Assembly: GCA_002371495.1 (NCBI GenBank) | Contig: DFIX01000041.1 | Location: 1-39,932 of the forward strand | Reading direction: 5' to 3' | From: Eggerthellaceae bacterium UBA3686 | Lineage (GTDB): Bacteria; Actinomycetota; Coriobacteriia; Coriobacteriales; Eggerthellaceae | DNA length: 39,932 bases | Shown here: in pieces, positions 1-8,507 of the stretch | Numbering within the stretch: position 1 is the stretch's first letter | Layout of the letters: every line of letters starts with the position of its first letter | The notes under the pieces: generated by a model | What the model was told of the DNA's origin: nothing | Seen by the model: the letters and a program-made list of their open reading frames with translations, nothing else | Databases searched by the model: none | Translations under genes and position numbers: made by a program

Positions 1-20
1 ACGGCGGAATGGGAGGAAGC

Positions 21-1127
21 ATGAATTCACTCGAGAAATACCGGAAAGCCATAAGCCTCGAACCCTTCAAGGACCGCACCGAAATCCCCGTGTTCCCGCT
101 CATGATCACGTCGCTCACCAAGTTCGGCGGGGCGAGCCAAGCCGATGCCTACAACAGCATCGACGTGTGGCTCGAAGCCGCCGAAAAGACGTTCCAGCTG
201 GTGGGGCAGCCCGACGTCATGGCGGTCGCCTACCCCGCCGACACCGTCTTCAACATGTTCCTCCCGGCCCGCGTGCCAGGCCGGGAGCTCGGCGACGAGG
301 AGCTCTACCAGTTCATCGAGACGCCGTACTTCGACGATCCCGCAGAGTACGGCAAGATCATGCAGATGGGCTGGGGCAACTGGTTCGCGAAGTACGTGAT
401 GGACGTGCAGACGCCGCCCATGCAGTCGCCCGAAGAACTCGGAGCACGCTTCGGCCAGCTCGCGCAGAATTTCGCGAAGACGTTCGGGTTCGTGTACAGC
501 CACGGCATGGTCCCCTGGTTCGACACGGCGACCTACCCCATCTTCGACTCGCTCTCGATGTTCCGCAGCATGCAGGAGTTCTTGTTCGACCTGATGGACG
601 ATCCAGGCCCCATCATGGACGTCGTGAACACCTTCACGCCGGCAGAGACCGAGCGCATCATCGCCCAGTGCAAGGAGCAGGACCTGTGGCACGTGAACCT
701 GTTCGCCATGCGCAGCTCCGCGACGTTCCTCTCGCCCGAGATGTTCGAGGAATACGCCTGGCCTGCCATGAAGTCGATGATCGAGGGCTTCCACGCCGCC
801 GGCATCCACAGCATCGTTCACGCAGACGGCAAGTGGCTGCCCATGCTCGAGTACTTCACGCAGCTCCCGAAGGGATGCATGCACATCGAGCTCGACGGCG
901 ACACCGACATGCAGTCCGCCTTCGACATCCTGGGCGGCTGGCAGGGCATCCAGGGCGACGTCCCCGCGACGCTGCTCGTGATGGCCCAGCCCGACGACGT
1001 GAGCGAGTACTGCGAGAAACTCATCAAGATGGGCATGAACGGCGGCTTCATCCTGGGCTCGGGATGCGAGGTGCCCATGAACGCCAAGCCCGAGAACGTC
1101 GCCGCGATGATCGCATCGGTACGCTAG
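21..1127 (+). CDS. Uroporphyrinogen decarboxylase (URO-D) family methyltransferase
   Basis: A 368-residue cytoplasmic protein of the URO-D superfamily, of the kind that includes MtaA/CmuA corrinoid-dependent methyltransferases. These usually move methyl groups between a corrinoid protein and a thiol or tetrahydrofolate rather than decarboxylating uroporphyrinogen. The C-terminal segment with GGFILGSGCEVP followed by NAKPENVAAM is the typical end of this family, and the central IVHADGKW occupies the position of the metal-site histidine. Length is normal for the family. The start at 21 is preferred over an in-frame ATG at 9 because a GGAGG ribosome site lies just upstream. No corrinoid protein is visible, so the partner may lie left of the window. 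The substrate cannot be told; a true haem-pathway role is less likely. It converges on the LysR/MFS pair. Confidence 0.85.
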   Translation: MNSLEKYRKAISLEPFKDRTEIPVFPLMITSLTKFGGASQADAYNSIDVWLEAAEKTFQLVGQPDVMAVAYPADTVFNMFLPARVPGRELGDEELYQFIETPYFDDPAEYGKIMQMGWGNWFAKYVMDVQTPPMQSPEELGARFGQLAQNFAKTFGFVYSHGMVPWFDTATYPIFDSLSMFRSMQEFLFDLMDDPGPIMDVVNTFTPAETERIIAQCKEQDLWHVNLFAMRSSATFLSPEMFEEYAWPAMKSMIEGFHAAGIHSIVHADGKWLPMLEYFTQLPKGCMHIELDGDTDMQSAFDILGGWQGIQGDVPATLLVMAQPDDVSEYCEKLIKMGMNGGFILGSGCEVPMNAKPENVAAMIASVR

Positions 1128-1142
1128 CCAAACCGCATGAGA

Positions 1143-1177
1143 GCTGCGATCCCACCCTCATGGGCCGGGATCGCAGC
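1143..1177 (+). terminator. Hairpin after the URO-D gene
   Basis: A perfect 11-bp stem (1143-1153 with 1167-1177) around a 13-nt loop begins 15 bases after the URO-D stop codon. There is no clear T-tract, so it may stop transcription weakly or protect the mRNA end. It lies between convergent genes. Confidence 0.5.
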
Positions 1178-1191
1178 ATGCTTGATGAGCA

Positions 1192-1267
1192 GGGGACGGA
1201 GGAGCGTTCACGCAAATAACGAGCAAAGCGTCAAGCGATTCATTCGCGTGAACGCTCCTCCGTCCCC
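1192..1267. repeat. REP-like palindromic element, copy 1
   Basis: Two 22-base arms (1192-1213 and 1246-1267) are perfect reverse complements around a 32-base centre. The outer sequence begins with GGGGACGGAGGA, the same core seen at 5447-5536, 9825-9906 and, in part, 16943-16970. It lies between the convergent 3' ends of the URO-D and LysR genes, as is typical of REP/BIME elements mobilised by a REP-associated TnpA. No such transposase is in the window. Confidence 0.8.
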
Positions 1268-1293
1268 GCTGTCTTCCCGGAAGGGCGTTCACG

Positions 1294-2235
1294 CTACCCT
1301 TGAATATGCAGATTGGAAACGTCTTCCGGGAACAGGAAGTACGGGATGAACGCGTTGCCGCTGAAAACGCCTGTTGCGTGAGATTTCATGTGCTTAACAA
1401 ACGCGAGCACCTTCTCGGGCGCGTCCGGCCTGTACAGAAGGCCTATGTTGCGCTTGGCGATAGGCTCGTCGATCGGCACGATGGCGCGCAGCTCGCTCGT
1501 GCGCACAAAACCCATGATGAGCGAGGTGATCAGGTTGCACGTGGGCAGCGCATCCTTCACGCGCAGGTGCTCCTTGAAAGGCCTGCGTTCCACCGCGCCA
1601 TCGGGCACGCCCGCGTTGCGCAGGATGTAGGAGAACCAGTCGCTGTAGCCGAGCAGCCCCGATTCGATGTTGAACCGCAGCTTTGCCATGTCGGCGCGAG
1701 TCACGCTCGCGCAACTCGCCAGCTCATGATCGCGCGGGACCGAGATGTACGCCTGCTCGGTGTAGAGCTTCTGCCACTTGAACGGCTTATCGCGCACGAT
1801 ATCGGTCGCCAGAAGCACGTCGTAGCGGCCGTCCTTCAAGCCCTCTTTCAACGCGTCGGTCGCGCAGTTGTCAACGACGAACCTGCTGTCGGGAAACTCG
1901 GCGGCCACCGGCGACATGACGAACCCCGAGGCTATATAGGAATACGACCCGATGCGCAGCGTCGCCTCCTCGCGGCGCTTCATGTCTTCGATTTCGGCGA
2001 GCATCGCCTTGAAGCTGGCGTCGATATCGCGCGTGCGCGCGAGCACGAGCTCGCCATAAGGCGTGAGCCGCAGCTGGTTGCCCGCGCGGGCGAACAGCTT
2101 GCAGCCCAACTCGGCTTCGAGCTTCTTCAAGTTGTGGCTCAGCGTCGGCTGCGACAGGAACAGCCGCTCGGCCGCCTCGCGCATGGTGCCGCACTCCGCG
2201 ATCATCTGGAACTGCTCGAACTGGAAGATTTCCAT
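1294..2235 (-). CDS. LysR-family transcriptional regulator
   Basis: A 313-residue LysR-type regulator. The first 60 residues form the winged helix-turn-helix with the characteristic AAERLFLSQPTLSHNLKKLE stretch, followed by a linker helix and a co-inducer-binding domain of ordinary length. The start MEIFQFEQF at 2235 is chosen because it gives the normal LysR N-terminus; a longer open frame upstream only reads through the MFS gene in another frame. It starts 8 bases after the MFS stop on the same strand, so the two are very likely co-transcribed and the regulator probably controls the transporter and perhaps the convergent URO-D gene. The effector is unknown. Confidence 0.9.
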   Translation of the reverse strand: MEIFQFEQFQMIAECGTMREAAERLFLSQPTLSHNLKKLEAELGCKLFARAGNQLRLTPYGELVLARTRDIDASFKAMLAEIEDMKRREEATLRIGSYSYIASGFVMSPVAAEFPDSRFVVDNCATDALKEGLKDGRYDVLLATDIVRDKPFKWQKLYTEQAYISVPRDHELASCASVTRADMAKLRFNIESGLLGYSDWFSYILRNAGVPDGAVERRPFKEHLRVKDALPTCNLITSLIMGFVRTSELRAIVPIDEPIAKRNIGLLYRPDAPEKVLAFVKHMKSHATGVFSGNAFIPYFLFPEDVSNLHIQG

Positions 2236-2243
2236 GATGACCC

Positions 2244-3578
2244 TTACTTCTTCTGCCGCCGAATGACAGCGAGCACGATGAAGGTAAATAGCGCCACCAC
2301 CGCTCCGCCCGCGAAGATGAGCGAGCTCGGCGTAAACCCGTCGCCCACGACCCCGAAACCGACGACTGCGCCTGACGAAGCCGAGATTGCGCTGCCGATC
2401 CACGGCCCGATCAGCATGGGCACGAGCACCACCATGAATATGCGGACGCCCTGGTAAAGCCCCACATGACCAGATGGCGTGTTATTGCGGATCTCGGCAC
2501 CGAAGCACGCAACCGAGCCCAGATAGCCCGACAACATGAGCATGCTGCCCACGAATACGCCCGGCGCGTTGGCCAGCACCGTAAGCAAGGCGCATCCCAC
2601 CAAGAACAACACGAGCGGCAACACGACGCTGCGCAAGAACCCGCGCTTGTCGACCGAGCGCCCATAGACGATCGTGAAGACCGCCGCGATGACGATGCAC
2701 GGCGCCATGACGAACACGTAGTTCTCGCCCAGGATGTAGGGCAGGCGCAGGTACAGCACGTAGTACGGCATGATCACCTGCATGGCGATGGCGAAGATGC
2801 AGTACGACGCCAAGACCAGGTAGAGCATGCGGTTCTCGCGCATGGCGGCCGGCTTGAAGCCGTAGAGCACCTCGGAAAGGTAACCGCCTTCGCGCCGCGG
2901 CTCCGGGCGGCTGTCTTCCATCAAAACGGCTGACAGCACGCCTACCACCAGCACAATGGCGCCGATAATCGTGAAGAACAGCGGATAATCGTACGTAACC
3001 GAGCCGTCGGGGCCAACCACCATCAGAAACATCGCCCCGCCGAACACGACCAGCATGCTGAGCAGCGGCATCGAGGAGTTCACGCCCTCGACGCGTCCGC
3101 GATTGGTGTCGTCGGTGATGTCGGTCATCCAGGCGTTGAATGCGCTATCGTTGGCGAGGCTGCCGAAGAAGGTCATGATGCAGTCGAATGCGATGGTCAG
3201 CGTAATACCGAGCGCCGCCGCAGCCGCAGCATCGCGCGCGAGCGCCTGCGAAATGTTCTGCAGCACCGCGAACGCGCAGATGGAAAGCCCCCAGAGCAAC
3301 GTTCCTACGACCACGAACACCTTGCGGCGCCCGACGCGGTCGGACCATACGCCCGCAAGCAGCGTCGTCGCCGTTGCCGTGATGGCCGACGCGCTGACCA
3401 TGAGCGCCACGTCTGAAAGCGAAGCGCCAAACACGTCCTGGATGAACAGGTTGAAGAAGTTGTTCTCGACGGCCCAGGCAATCTGCCCGGTAAGCGAGAG
3501 CATGACGATGAGGAACCATACCTTGCCCGACAGCGCCGTAGGCCTCGCCGCTCGTACAGCTTTCGATTTGTCCGCCAT
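2244..3578 (-). CDS. MFS transporter, GPH/SLC45-like
   Basis: A 444-residue membrane protein with about 12 hydrophobic segments. Between the first pairs of helices is the MFS signature GVWSDRVGRRKV. The first helix region (WAVENNFFNLFIQDVFGAS) resembles the GPH/SLC45 branch, whose members move sugars or other organic solutes with a cation. The charged tail ends in RRQKK. It lies directly upstream of the LysR gene and is probably regulated by it. By position it could import a substrate for the neighbouring URO-D-family methyltransferase, but the substrate is not shown by the sequence. Confidence 0.85.
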   Translation of the reverse strand: MADKSKAVRAARPTALSGKVWFLIVMLSLTGQIAWAVENNFFNLFIQDVFGASLSDVALMVSASAITATATTLLAGVWSDRVGRRKVFVVVGTLLWGLSICAFAVLQNISQALARDAAAAAALGITLTIAFDCIMTFFGSLANDSAFNAWMTDITDDTNRGRVEGVNSSMPLLSMLVVFGGAMFLMVVGPDGSVTYDYPLFFTIIGAIVLVVGVLSAVLMEDSRPEPRREGGYLSEVLYGFKPAAMRENRMLYLVLASYCIFAIAMQVIMPYYVLYLRLPYILGENYVFVMAPCIVIAAVFTIVYGRSVDKRGFLRSVVLPLVLFLVGCALLTVLANAPGVFVGSMLMLSGYLGSVACFGAEIRNNTPSGHVGLYQGVRIFMVVLVPMLIGPWIGSAISASSGAVVGFGVVGDGFTPSSLIFAGGAVVALFTFIVLAVIRRQKK

Positions 3579-3746
3579 AGCCCGCCCCTCCTAACGAAAC
3601 GACGCCGCAGTCGCCTTCTGAACCATCTTGCTGCATACGATAGCACCATAGACGATGCGGAGCGCTTGCGTCTACCGCACCGCCATAAGCGGTAACCTAC
3701 GATACAAGGACCAGCAATAACCGCCCGCCAAAACTAGGAGGAGCAC

Positions 3747-3944
3747 ATGAGCGTTGACGAACTGAACGAGCAGCAAGCTGGACTCGACGACGATCGCGCG
3801 GACGTGCAAGACGGCGACCTGGACGCCGTTTCGGGAGGCATGGGAAGCCCCTTTTACAAAGCATGCCTCAACTGCGGCTATTCCTGGAAAGGCAAAAGCA
3901 GGAAGTGCCCGAAATGCGGCTACGAGGTGCGGCACAGCATCTAG
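3747..3944 (+). CDS. Short double-glycine leader peptide with C-terminal zinc ribbon
   Basis: A 65-residue peptide. The acidic N-terminal half ends in LDAVSGG, like the leader of a ribosomally made, processed peptide. The C-terminal half has two CxxC pairs (CLNCG and CPKCG) about 15 residues apart, a zinc-ribbon pattern. An AGGAGG ribosome site lies 7 bases before the ATG. No maturase or peptidase/exporter gene is adjacent. It has the same layout as the gene at 39561-39824. It could be an orphan RiPP-like precursor or a small zinc-binding protein that merely carries a leader-like region. The function is not known. Confidence 0.65.
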   Translation: MSVDELNEQQAGLDDDRADVQDGDLDAVSGGMGSPFYKACLNCGYSWKGKSRKCPKCGYEVRHSI

Positions 3945-3983
3945 CGCGCAGGACACGAACCGGAATCCCTTCCCCCCTGGCTT

Positions 3984-4128
3984 ACATCATACGCGCGGGC
4001 GATGACCCCTGCGGATTCCATCACGCTCCGAACGCTCAGCCCGGGATGATGACCAGCGCATCCTCCCCGCACCCGAAGCGGAAGAAACCCATTGCGAACG
4101 CATCCGTCCTCATCGTCGCTACGTTCAT
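3984..4128 (-). pseudogene. N-terminal fragment of an alpha/beta-hydrolase, frameshifted
   Basis: On the minus strand an ATG at 4128 opens a reading frame with FFRFGCGEDALVIIPG, typical of the first strands of an alpha/beta-hydrolase fold. The frame then hits TGA, but the next frame continues without a break as LSVRSVMESAGVIARAYD. A single missing base in the GGC-CTG region would explain this. Similarity stops near 3985 and nothing of the catalytic domain follows, so it is a 5' remnant of a lost gene. It fills most of the gap between the two flanking plus-strand genes. The assignment rests on the strand/oxyanion-loop pattern only. Confidence 0.45.
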
Positions 4129-4286
4129 GATTCCGAAACCCGCAACCTTCAATCGGCATCGGGGGTGCACCAGACCCGCCTCACCCCATCTTGCATTGGC
4201 ATGCCCTCTTCGATGAAATGGTAAAATCCCAGAAATAGCTGCGCGAGCGGCTTTTTCGCAGCACGTTACCGCAAGGAGGTTTCCGC

Positions 4287-5120
4287 ATGAAAACGAGACT
4301 GAGCATATTAACAGCAGCCGTACTTGCATTCACCGCAATCTTGGCTGGATGTGGCTCGAGCGCGGCCTCGACCCCGGCATCAACGTCGGGCGCAACATCG
4401 GCTTCAGCTTCATCGGCTTCTGCTTCGACGGCTTCGGCGGAATACGCAGGCATCGACGTGGACTCCCCCGAGTGGGTGGCAAAACTGAGCGCCGCGCAAT
4501 CGACGGACCAGATGCTCGTCGTGGCGGCTTTCGCCGAGGACGCGACCGACGCATGGGTGTCCCTTCACGAAAAGCAGTCCGACGGCACCTGGCACATGGT
4601 GATGACGACACCGGGCTTCATAGGAAAGAACGGGCTTAACAAGACAAAGGAAGGCGACGCAAAGACGCCCACGGGCGTATTCCACTTCAACAGGGCCTTC
4701 GGCATTGCCGACGACCCGGGATGCGCCATCCCCTACGTCAAGGTGGACAATGACACGTATTGGTCGGGGGATCCCGAGCCAGGCCGTCACTATAATGAGC
4801 TGGTCAACATCAAAGACGTGCCCGAGCTCGACCTGGAAAGCGGCGATTCCGAGCACATCATCGATTTCCCCTACCATTACCAGTACTGCCTCAACATCAG
4901 CTATAACGAGGAAGGCACGCCCGGACTGGGCTCGGCCATCTTCCTGCATTGCTTCGGACCCGCGAAGCCCTTCACGGGCGGCTGCGTCGCCATACCCGAA
5001 AGCCATATGAAATACGTGATGACGCAGGTCGACGAGAACACGGCCGTCGTGATCGACACGTACGAGAAGCTGTCGGGCAGCACGGACTGGCCGGGCAGCA
5101 CTTGGCCACAGGAACGGTAA
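4287..5120 (+). CDS. L,D-transpeptidase (YkuD/ErfK family) lipoprotein
   Basis: A 277-residue exported protein. Residues 1-22 are a lipoprotein signal peptide ending in LAGC, with Cys22 as the lipid anchor. A low-complexity Ser/Ala/Thr linker runs to about residue 50. The catalytic YkuD-type domain follows, with the nucleophile motif near residues 218-237: IFLH (His221) and FTGGCVAIP (Cys233). These enzymes cross-link peptidoglycan or attach proteins to it outside the membrane. An AAGGAGG ribosome site precedes the ATG. The 3' end of this gene is duplicated as a pseudogene at 9908-9997, together with the following repeat element. The usual SHG before the Cys is TGG here. Confidence 0.85.
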   Translation: MKTRLSILTAAVLAFTAILAGCGSSAASTPASTSGATSASASSASASTASAEYAGIDVDSPEWVAKLSAAQSTDQMLVVAAFAEDATDAWVSLHEKQSDGTWHMVMTTPGFIGKNGLNKTKEGDAKTPTGVFHFNRAFGIADDPGCAIPYVKVDNDTYWSGDPEPGRHYNELVNIKDVPELDLESGDSEHIIDFPYHYQYCLNISYNEEGTPGLGSAIFLHCFGPAKPFTGGCVAIPESHMKYVMTQVDENTAVVIDTYEKLSGSTDWPGSTWPQER

Positions 5121-5170
5121 CCGCCGACTGCCCCCATCTCGCTGCAAGGGGCCGCGGCGGCGCTGGATAA

Positions 5171-5355
5171 CGCTTTCGACCAGTTTCGTGCAAAAAACTG
5201 CCTAAGATGGCGAGTTACAAGCGCCAGGGCACGCCGCAGCGCGCCCTGGCGTCGGCAAAGCACCTGGTCGGTATCTGGCCGAACATCGACTCGGGCCTCC
5301 GCACGCGCGCCAACTCGCCATCTTAGGCCCTTTTTTGCACAAAGTGCGCCGAAAC
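5171..5355. repeat. Inverted-repeat element of about 185 bp, copy 1
   Basis: The left arm (5185-5216) and right arm (5312-5343) are near-perfect reverse complements of about 32 bases containing CTAAGATGGCGAGTT and an A/T-tract. The inner 95 bases are conserved in two other copies (10049-10233 and 16452-16640). There is no coding capacity. The tracts flanking the stem (A6 on one side, T6 on the other) would allow it to act as a bidirectional terminator. A MITE-like element or a structured RNA are alternatives. Confidence 0.8.
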
Positions 5356-5446
5356 GCTAATCCAACCCCCTTCGAACGCCCGCAGAACCGCGACGATTCG
5401 AACCAAGGGACTCGCGGGGATGGCGCGCTGGGCAACAGGCGCTGAT

Positions 5447-5536
5447 GTGAACAGGAAACGGAGGATTGTTCACGCCAAAAAGAGCACGTTCATCCCAAGC
5501 GCTCGCCGCATGAGCATTCCTCCGTCCCTTGTTCAC
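5447..5536. repeat. REP-like palindromic element, copy 2
   Basis: An imperfect inverted repeat with GTGAACAGGAAACGGAGG at the left and CCTCCGTCCCTTGTTCAC at the right. Its centre (CGCCAAAAAGAGCACGTTC) is nearly identical to that of the copy at 9825-9906. It lies between copy 1 of the 185-bp element and the 3' end of metI. Confidence 0.75.
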
Positions 5537-5609
5537 CGCAGAAGAAGCAGCTGAGGGCATAGCCTGCGACCCGAATGGGCGCCGGGAGCATCGCGTAGCC
5601 ATCCAGCCG

Positions 5610-6275
5610 CTATGCACGCTTGTCGATGGCTCGCGCGAGCCAATCGCCCAAGCTTTGGAACAACTGCACAAGAACCACGCACAGGACAACGGCGACGAGC
5701 ATGACGTCGCCTTGGAAGCGCTGGTAACCGTAGCGTATGGCGATGTCGCCCAAACCGCCGGCGCCCACCGTGCCGGCCATGGCGGAATAGCCGAATAGGT
5801 TGACGAACGTAATGGCAACACCGCGCACAAGCGATGGCAGCGACTCTTTTAGCATCACTTTCGTCACAATCTGAAAGGTGCTGGCCCCAAAGCTATGGGC
5901 CGCCTCGATGAGCCCCTTATCCACTTCGGCCAAGCTTTGCTCGACGATGCGGGCGACGAAGGGGGCTGCAGCTACTGTCAGCGGCACGACGGCGCCCGGC
6001 ACGCCAAGCGACGTCCCCACCACTAAACGCGTGAACGGGATGATGGCCACGAGCAAGATGATGAACGGGATCGAGCGCCCGATGTTGATGACCCACCCGA
6101 GCACGGTGTTCACCGCGCGATTCGGGCGCAAGCCACCAGGAACCGTGATCGCGAACCAAATTCCGAGCGGCAGCCCGACAACGTAAGCCAGCAGGCATGA
6201 AGCAATCGTCATCACCAACGTATCGACCGTGCCCTGCGCCAAGAGCGCACCGTATTTGTCGAAGAACTCCATCAT
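5610..6275 (-). CDS. metI: Methionine ABC transporter permease MetI
   Basis: A 221-residue integral membrane permease with five to six hydrophobic segments and the ABC permease coupling region around GASTFQIVTKVMLKESLPSL. The sequence FGYSAMAGTVGAGGLGDIAIRYGYQRF is shortened here to its key part, TVGAGGLGDIAIRYGYQR, which is characteristic of MetI. It forms the membrane channel of the D/L-methionine importer with MetN and MetQ. Its ATG overlaps the metN stop (ATGA), so the two are translationally coupled. It is the last gene of the operon metQ-metN-metI. Confidence 0.95.
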   Translation of the reverse strand: MMEFFDKYGALLAQGTVDTLVMTIASCLLAYVVGLPLGIWFAITVPGGLRPNRAVNTVLGWVINIGRSIPFIILLVAIIPFTRLVVGTSLGVPGAVVPLTVAAAPFVARIVEQSLAEVDKGLIEAAHSFGASTFQIVTKVMLKESLPSLVRGVAITFVNLFGYSAMAGTVGAGGLGDIAIRYGYQRFQGDVMLVAVVLCVVLVQLFQSLGDWLARAIDKRA

Positions 6276-7102
6276 CGCGCACCCGCTTCCCCAAAGGCGC
6301 CTAACGCATTACCCGAAACCGGGTCCTGAGAATTCGGCATTTTCTCGTAACCCCACTCGATGAGCTCGCGAGCTACTTTGCTCTGCGGGTTTGCGAAGAC
6401 CTCCGCCGTAGCCCCCTCCTCAACGATATGACCTGCATCGATAACCGCTGTCCGATTGCAGATGCGACGGCACACGGCAAGCGAGTGCGTGATAACGACC
6501 ATCGTCACACCCAAATCGGCGTTTATCTGGGAAAGCAGATCAAGAACCTGCACGGTTGTATGCGAATCGAGCGCACTCGTGGCCTCGTCGCACAACATGT
6601 AGCGCGGCTCGTTCGCCAGCGCGCGGGCGATGGCCACTCGCTGCTGTTGGCCCCCGGAGAGCTCGCTGGGGTAACGCGACGCCTTGTCATCGAGGTTGAC
6701 AAGTCGCAAAAGCTCATGTGCCCTCTCGACGTTGCGGGCTTTGGGCTCGCGGCGCACTTCAAGCGGAAACATGACGTTTTGAAGCACCGTGCGCTGCTGG
6801 AACAAGCTGAAGTTCTGGAAAATCATGCCGATATTGGCGCGCAGCTCCCGCAGCTTTCGCCCCTCGTAATCGGTGATGTCGTCGCCATCAATGACGATGC
6901 GGCCCTCGGTCGGCCGCTCGAGCAGGTTGATCAAGCGCACAAGCGTGGACTTGCCGGCACCTGATTCGCCGATGATCCCGAATATATCGCCATCTTCTAT
7001 TCTCAGGCTGATGCGCTCGAGGGCGCGGTTATCGCCATCGCTCGCGTGGTACACCTTCCCCACGTCTATAAGCTCTATCAAAAGAAGCCCGTCCTTTCGC
7101 AT
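6272..7102 (-). CDS. metN: Methionine ABC transporter ATP-binding protein MetN
   Basis: A 276-residue ATPase that drives methionine uptake. It has the Walker A motif GESGAGKST, the Q-loop in MIFQNFSLF, the signature LSGGQQQR, the Walker B region YMLCDEATSALD and the switch histidine in VVITHS. The C-terminal extension is shorter than the ACT-like regulatory domain of E. coli MetN, so allosteric inhibition by methionine may be lacking. The start at 7102 follows an AGGGA-like site; a TTG at 7081 behind AAAGGA is an alternative that would remove seven residues. It lies 81 bases downstream of metQ. Confidence 0.93.
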   Translation of the reverse strand: MRKDGLLLIELIDVGKVYHASDGDNRALERISLRIEDGDIFGIIGESGAGKSTLVRLINLLERPTEGRIVIDGDDITDYEGRKLRELRANIGMIFQNFSLFQQRTVLQNVMFPLEVRREPKARNVERAHELLRLVNLDDKASRYPSELSGGQQQRVAIARALANEPRYMLCDEATSALDSHTTVQVLDLLSQINADLGVTMVVITHSLAVCRRICNRTAVIDAGHIVEEGATAEVFANPQSKVARELIEWGYEKMPNSQDPVSGNALGAFGEAGAR

Positions 7103-7183
7103 GCATCCCTGCCGCAGCGTGCGGGGCCGATCAATCGGCCCCGCACGTGGTTTCACCAAGTTGACTTGCTCGGCTTCCGCAAA

Positions 7184-8098
7184 CTACACGGGAACGACCT
7201 CGCCGTTATAGGTCTTCGTGATGTAGTCCTTCACATCCTGCGAGGAGATGGCGTCAACGAGGACCTTGGTCTTATCGGAGCTCTCGTTGCCTTCCTTCAC
7301 GACGACCACGTTCACGTACGGAGAATCGCCGGCTTCGGTTTGCAGAATCAGGTCGGCCGAGAGATTCGCACCCAGCGCGTAGTTCGTGTTGATGACCGCG
7401 ATGTCGACATCCTGAAGCACGGTCGGAACAGTGGCCGCCTCGACTTCGACGAACTTCAGGTTCTTCGGATTTGACTTGATGTCATTCGGCGTGGATGCCA
7501 GGTTGGTCGGATCGTTCAGCTCGATAAGGCCCGCGGTTTGCAGCAACAGCAGCGCACGCGCCTCGTTGGTGGTGTCGTTCGGAACGGCAACCTGTGCGCC
7601 ATCGGCCAGGTCGTCGAGCGATGCGGTCTTGCCAGCATAGATCCTCATCGGTTCGATGTGCACGCCGGCTACGTTCACAAGATGGGTGCCCTGCTCGGCG
7701 TTGAAGTCATCGAGGTACGGAATGTGCTGGAAATAGTTGGCATCGATCTCGCCGTCTTCGGTCGCCGTGTTCGGCAGCACGTAGTCGGTGAACTCAACAA
7801 CCTCGAGCTTATAGCCGGCCTTTTCCACCAATGGCGCAACAACGTCGTTCAGGATCTCTGCATGAGGGGTGGGAGTAGCGCCCACCTTGATGACCTTGTC
7901 GTCGGATGCCGCGGCCACGCTGGAAGCGTTGGCGCTAGAAGCGCTGGCGCTGCCAGAGCTGGCGCTTGCGGAGCTATCCGAGCCCGAAGCGCTCGAGTTA
8001 GCCGAGTTTCCCCCGCAAGCCGTCAGCCCAAACGCCAGCGCTATGCCAAGCGCGGCCACGAATAACGATACGATTCTCTTGCCTTTGATTGCCTGCAT
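7184..8098 (-). CDS. metQ: Methionine-binding lipoprotein MetQ (NlpA family)
   Basis: A 304-residue substrate-binding lipoprotein. The signal peptide ends in FGLTAC, with the Cys as lipid anchor, followed by a Ser/Ala linker of about 30 residues. The NlpA-family domain then begins with KVGATPTPHAEIL and includes VVEFTDYVLPN and DANYFQHIPYLDDF, all characteristic of MetQ. The start at 8098 is set by a GGGAGGGGGC ribosome site. It is the first gene of the metQNI operon. No S-box riboswitch was recognised upstream; the repeats at 8196-8238 are a candidate operator. Confidence 0.93.
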   Translation of the reverse strand: MQAIKGKRIVSLFVAALGIALAFGLTACGGNSANSSASGSDSSASASSGSASASSANASSVAAASDDKVIKVGATPTPHAEILNDVVAPLVEKAGYKLEVVEFTDYVLPNTATEDGEIDANYFQHIPYLDDFNAEQGTHLVNVAGVHIEPMRIYAGKTASLDDLADGAQVAVPNDTTNEARALLLLQTAGLIELNDPTNLASTPNDIKSNPKNLKFVEVEAATVPTVLQDVDIAVINTNYALGANLSADLILQTEAGDSPYVNVVVVKEGNESSDKTKVLVDAISSQDVKDYITKTYNGEVVPV

Positions 8099-8195
8099 GT
8101 TCGCCCCCTCCCTGTCGGGACCTTTCCCGACCCGTCGAAAGTGTTGGCCGTTATTATGACCAAATCGACACAGCAATCGCAAGACCTGCGGTAAT

Positions 8196-8238
8196 GCTCG
8201 TTATTGATGCCTCGTTATTACTTGCGCAGATAACGAGC
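8196..8238 (-). promoter_or_regulatory. CTCGTTAT repeats upstream of metQ
   Basis: Two direct copies of CTCGTTATT (8197-8205 and 8211-8219) and one inverted copy, ATAACGAG (8230-8237), lie about 100 to 140 bases upstream of the metQ start. GCTCGTTAT and ATAACGAGC form an inverted pair. This looks like a cluster of binding sites for a repressor of methionine uptake, but no regulator is identified. Confidence 0.35.
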
Positions 8239-8374
8239 GCCGCAACGAACCACGCTTTACCTCACGCGCTCCGACCAAAACCCCATCAAACAATACAGAA
8301 TGACCATCCAGCACTTGCCCCGGATGACCGACAATAAGCAAGTAGGAAAATCGCTAGAAGGAAAGGCGGAATCA

Positions 8375-8405
8375 GGGGCTGTAACGTCAATACCGTTACA
8401 GCCCC
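8375..8405. other. Perfect 12-bp hairpin in the metQ / HAD intergenic region
   Basis: GGGGCTGTAACG (8375-8386) pairs perfectly with 8394-8405 around a 7-base loop. It lies about 100 bases from the 3' end of the HAD-lipoprotein gene on the minus strand. There is no U-tract on either side. It may be a weak terminator or processing site. The rest of the 409-base gap 8099-8507 holds the repeats listed above and nothing else recognisable. Confidence 0.45.
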
Positions 8406-8507
8406 TTCGGGTCAAGGTAATTGAACGGGAACACGTCCCCTGTTCGTTTCGCGCTAGATTGCGGCGCGATTGTTGAGGCGCCGCTCGTTTGATTCCTTTG
8501 TTCGGGC

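Noticed and set aside
1300..2457. Plus-strand 385-codon frame opposite the LysR gene
   Set aside because: It is the high-GC shadow of the LysR and MFS genes, without a ribosome site or domain.
5390..5420. tRNA on the minus strand (GGTTCGAATC looks like a T-loop)
   Set aside because: The bases flanking the loop do not pair as a T-stem, and no acceptor or anticodon stem could be drawn.
8099..8374. S-box (SAM) riboswitch upstream of metQ
   Set aside because: None of the conserved S-box core segments could be found, and no terminator/antiterminator pair lies in front of the gene.
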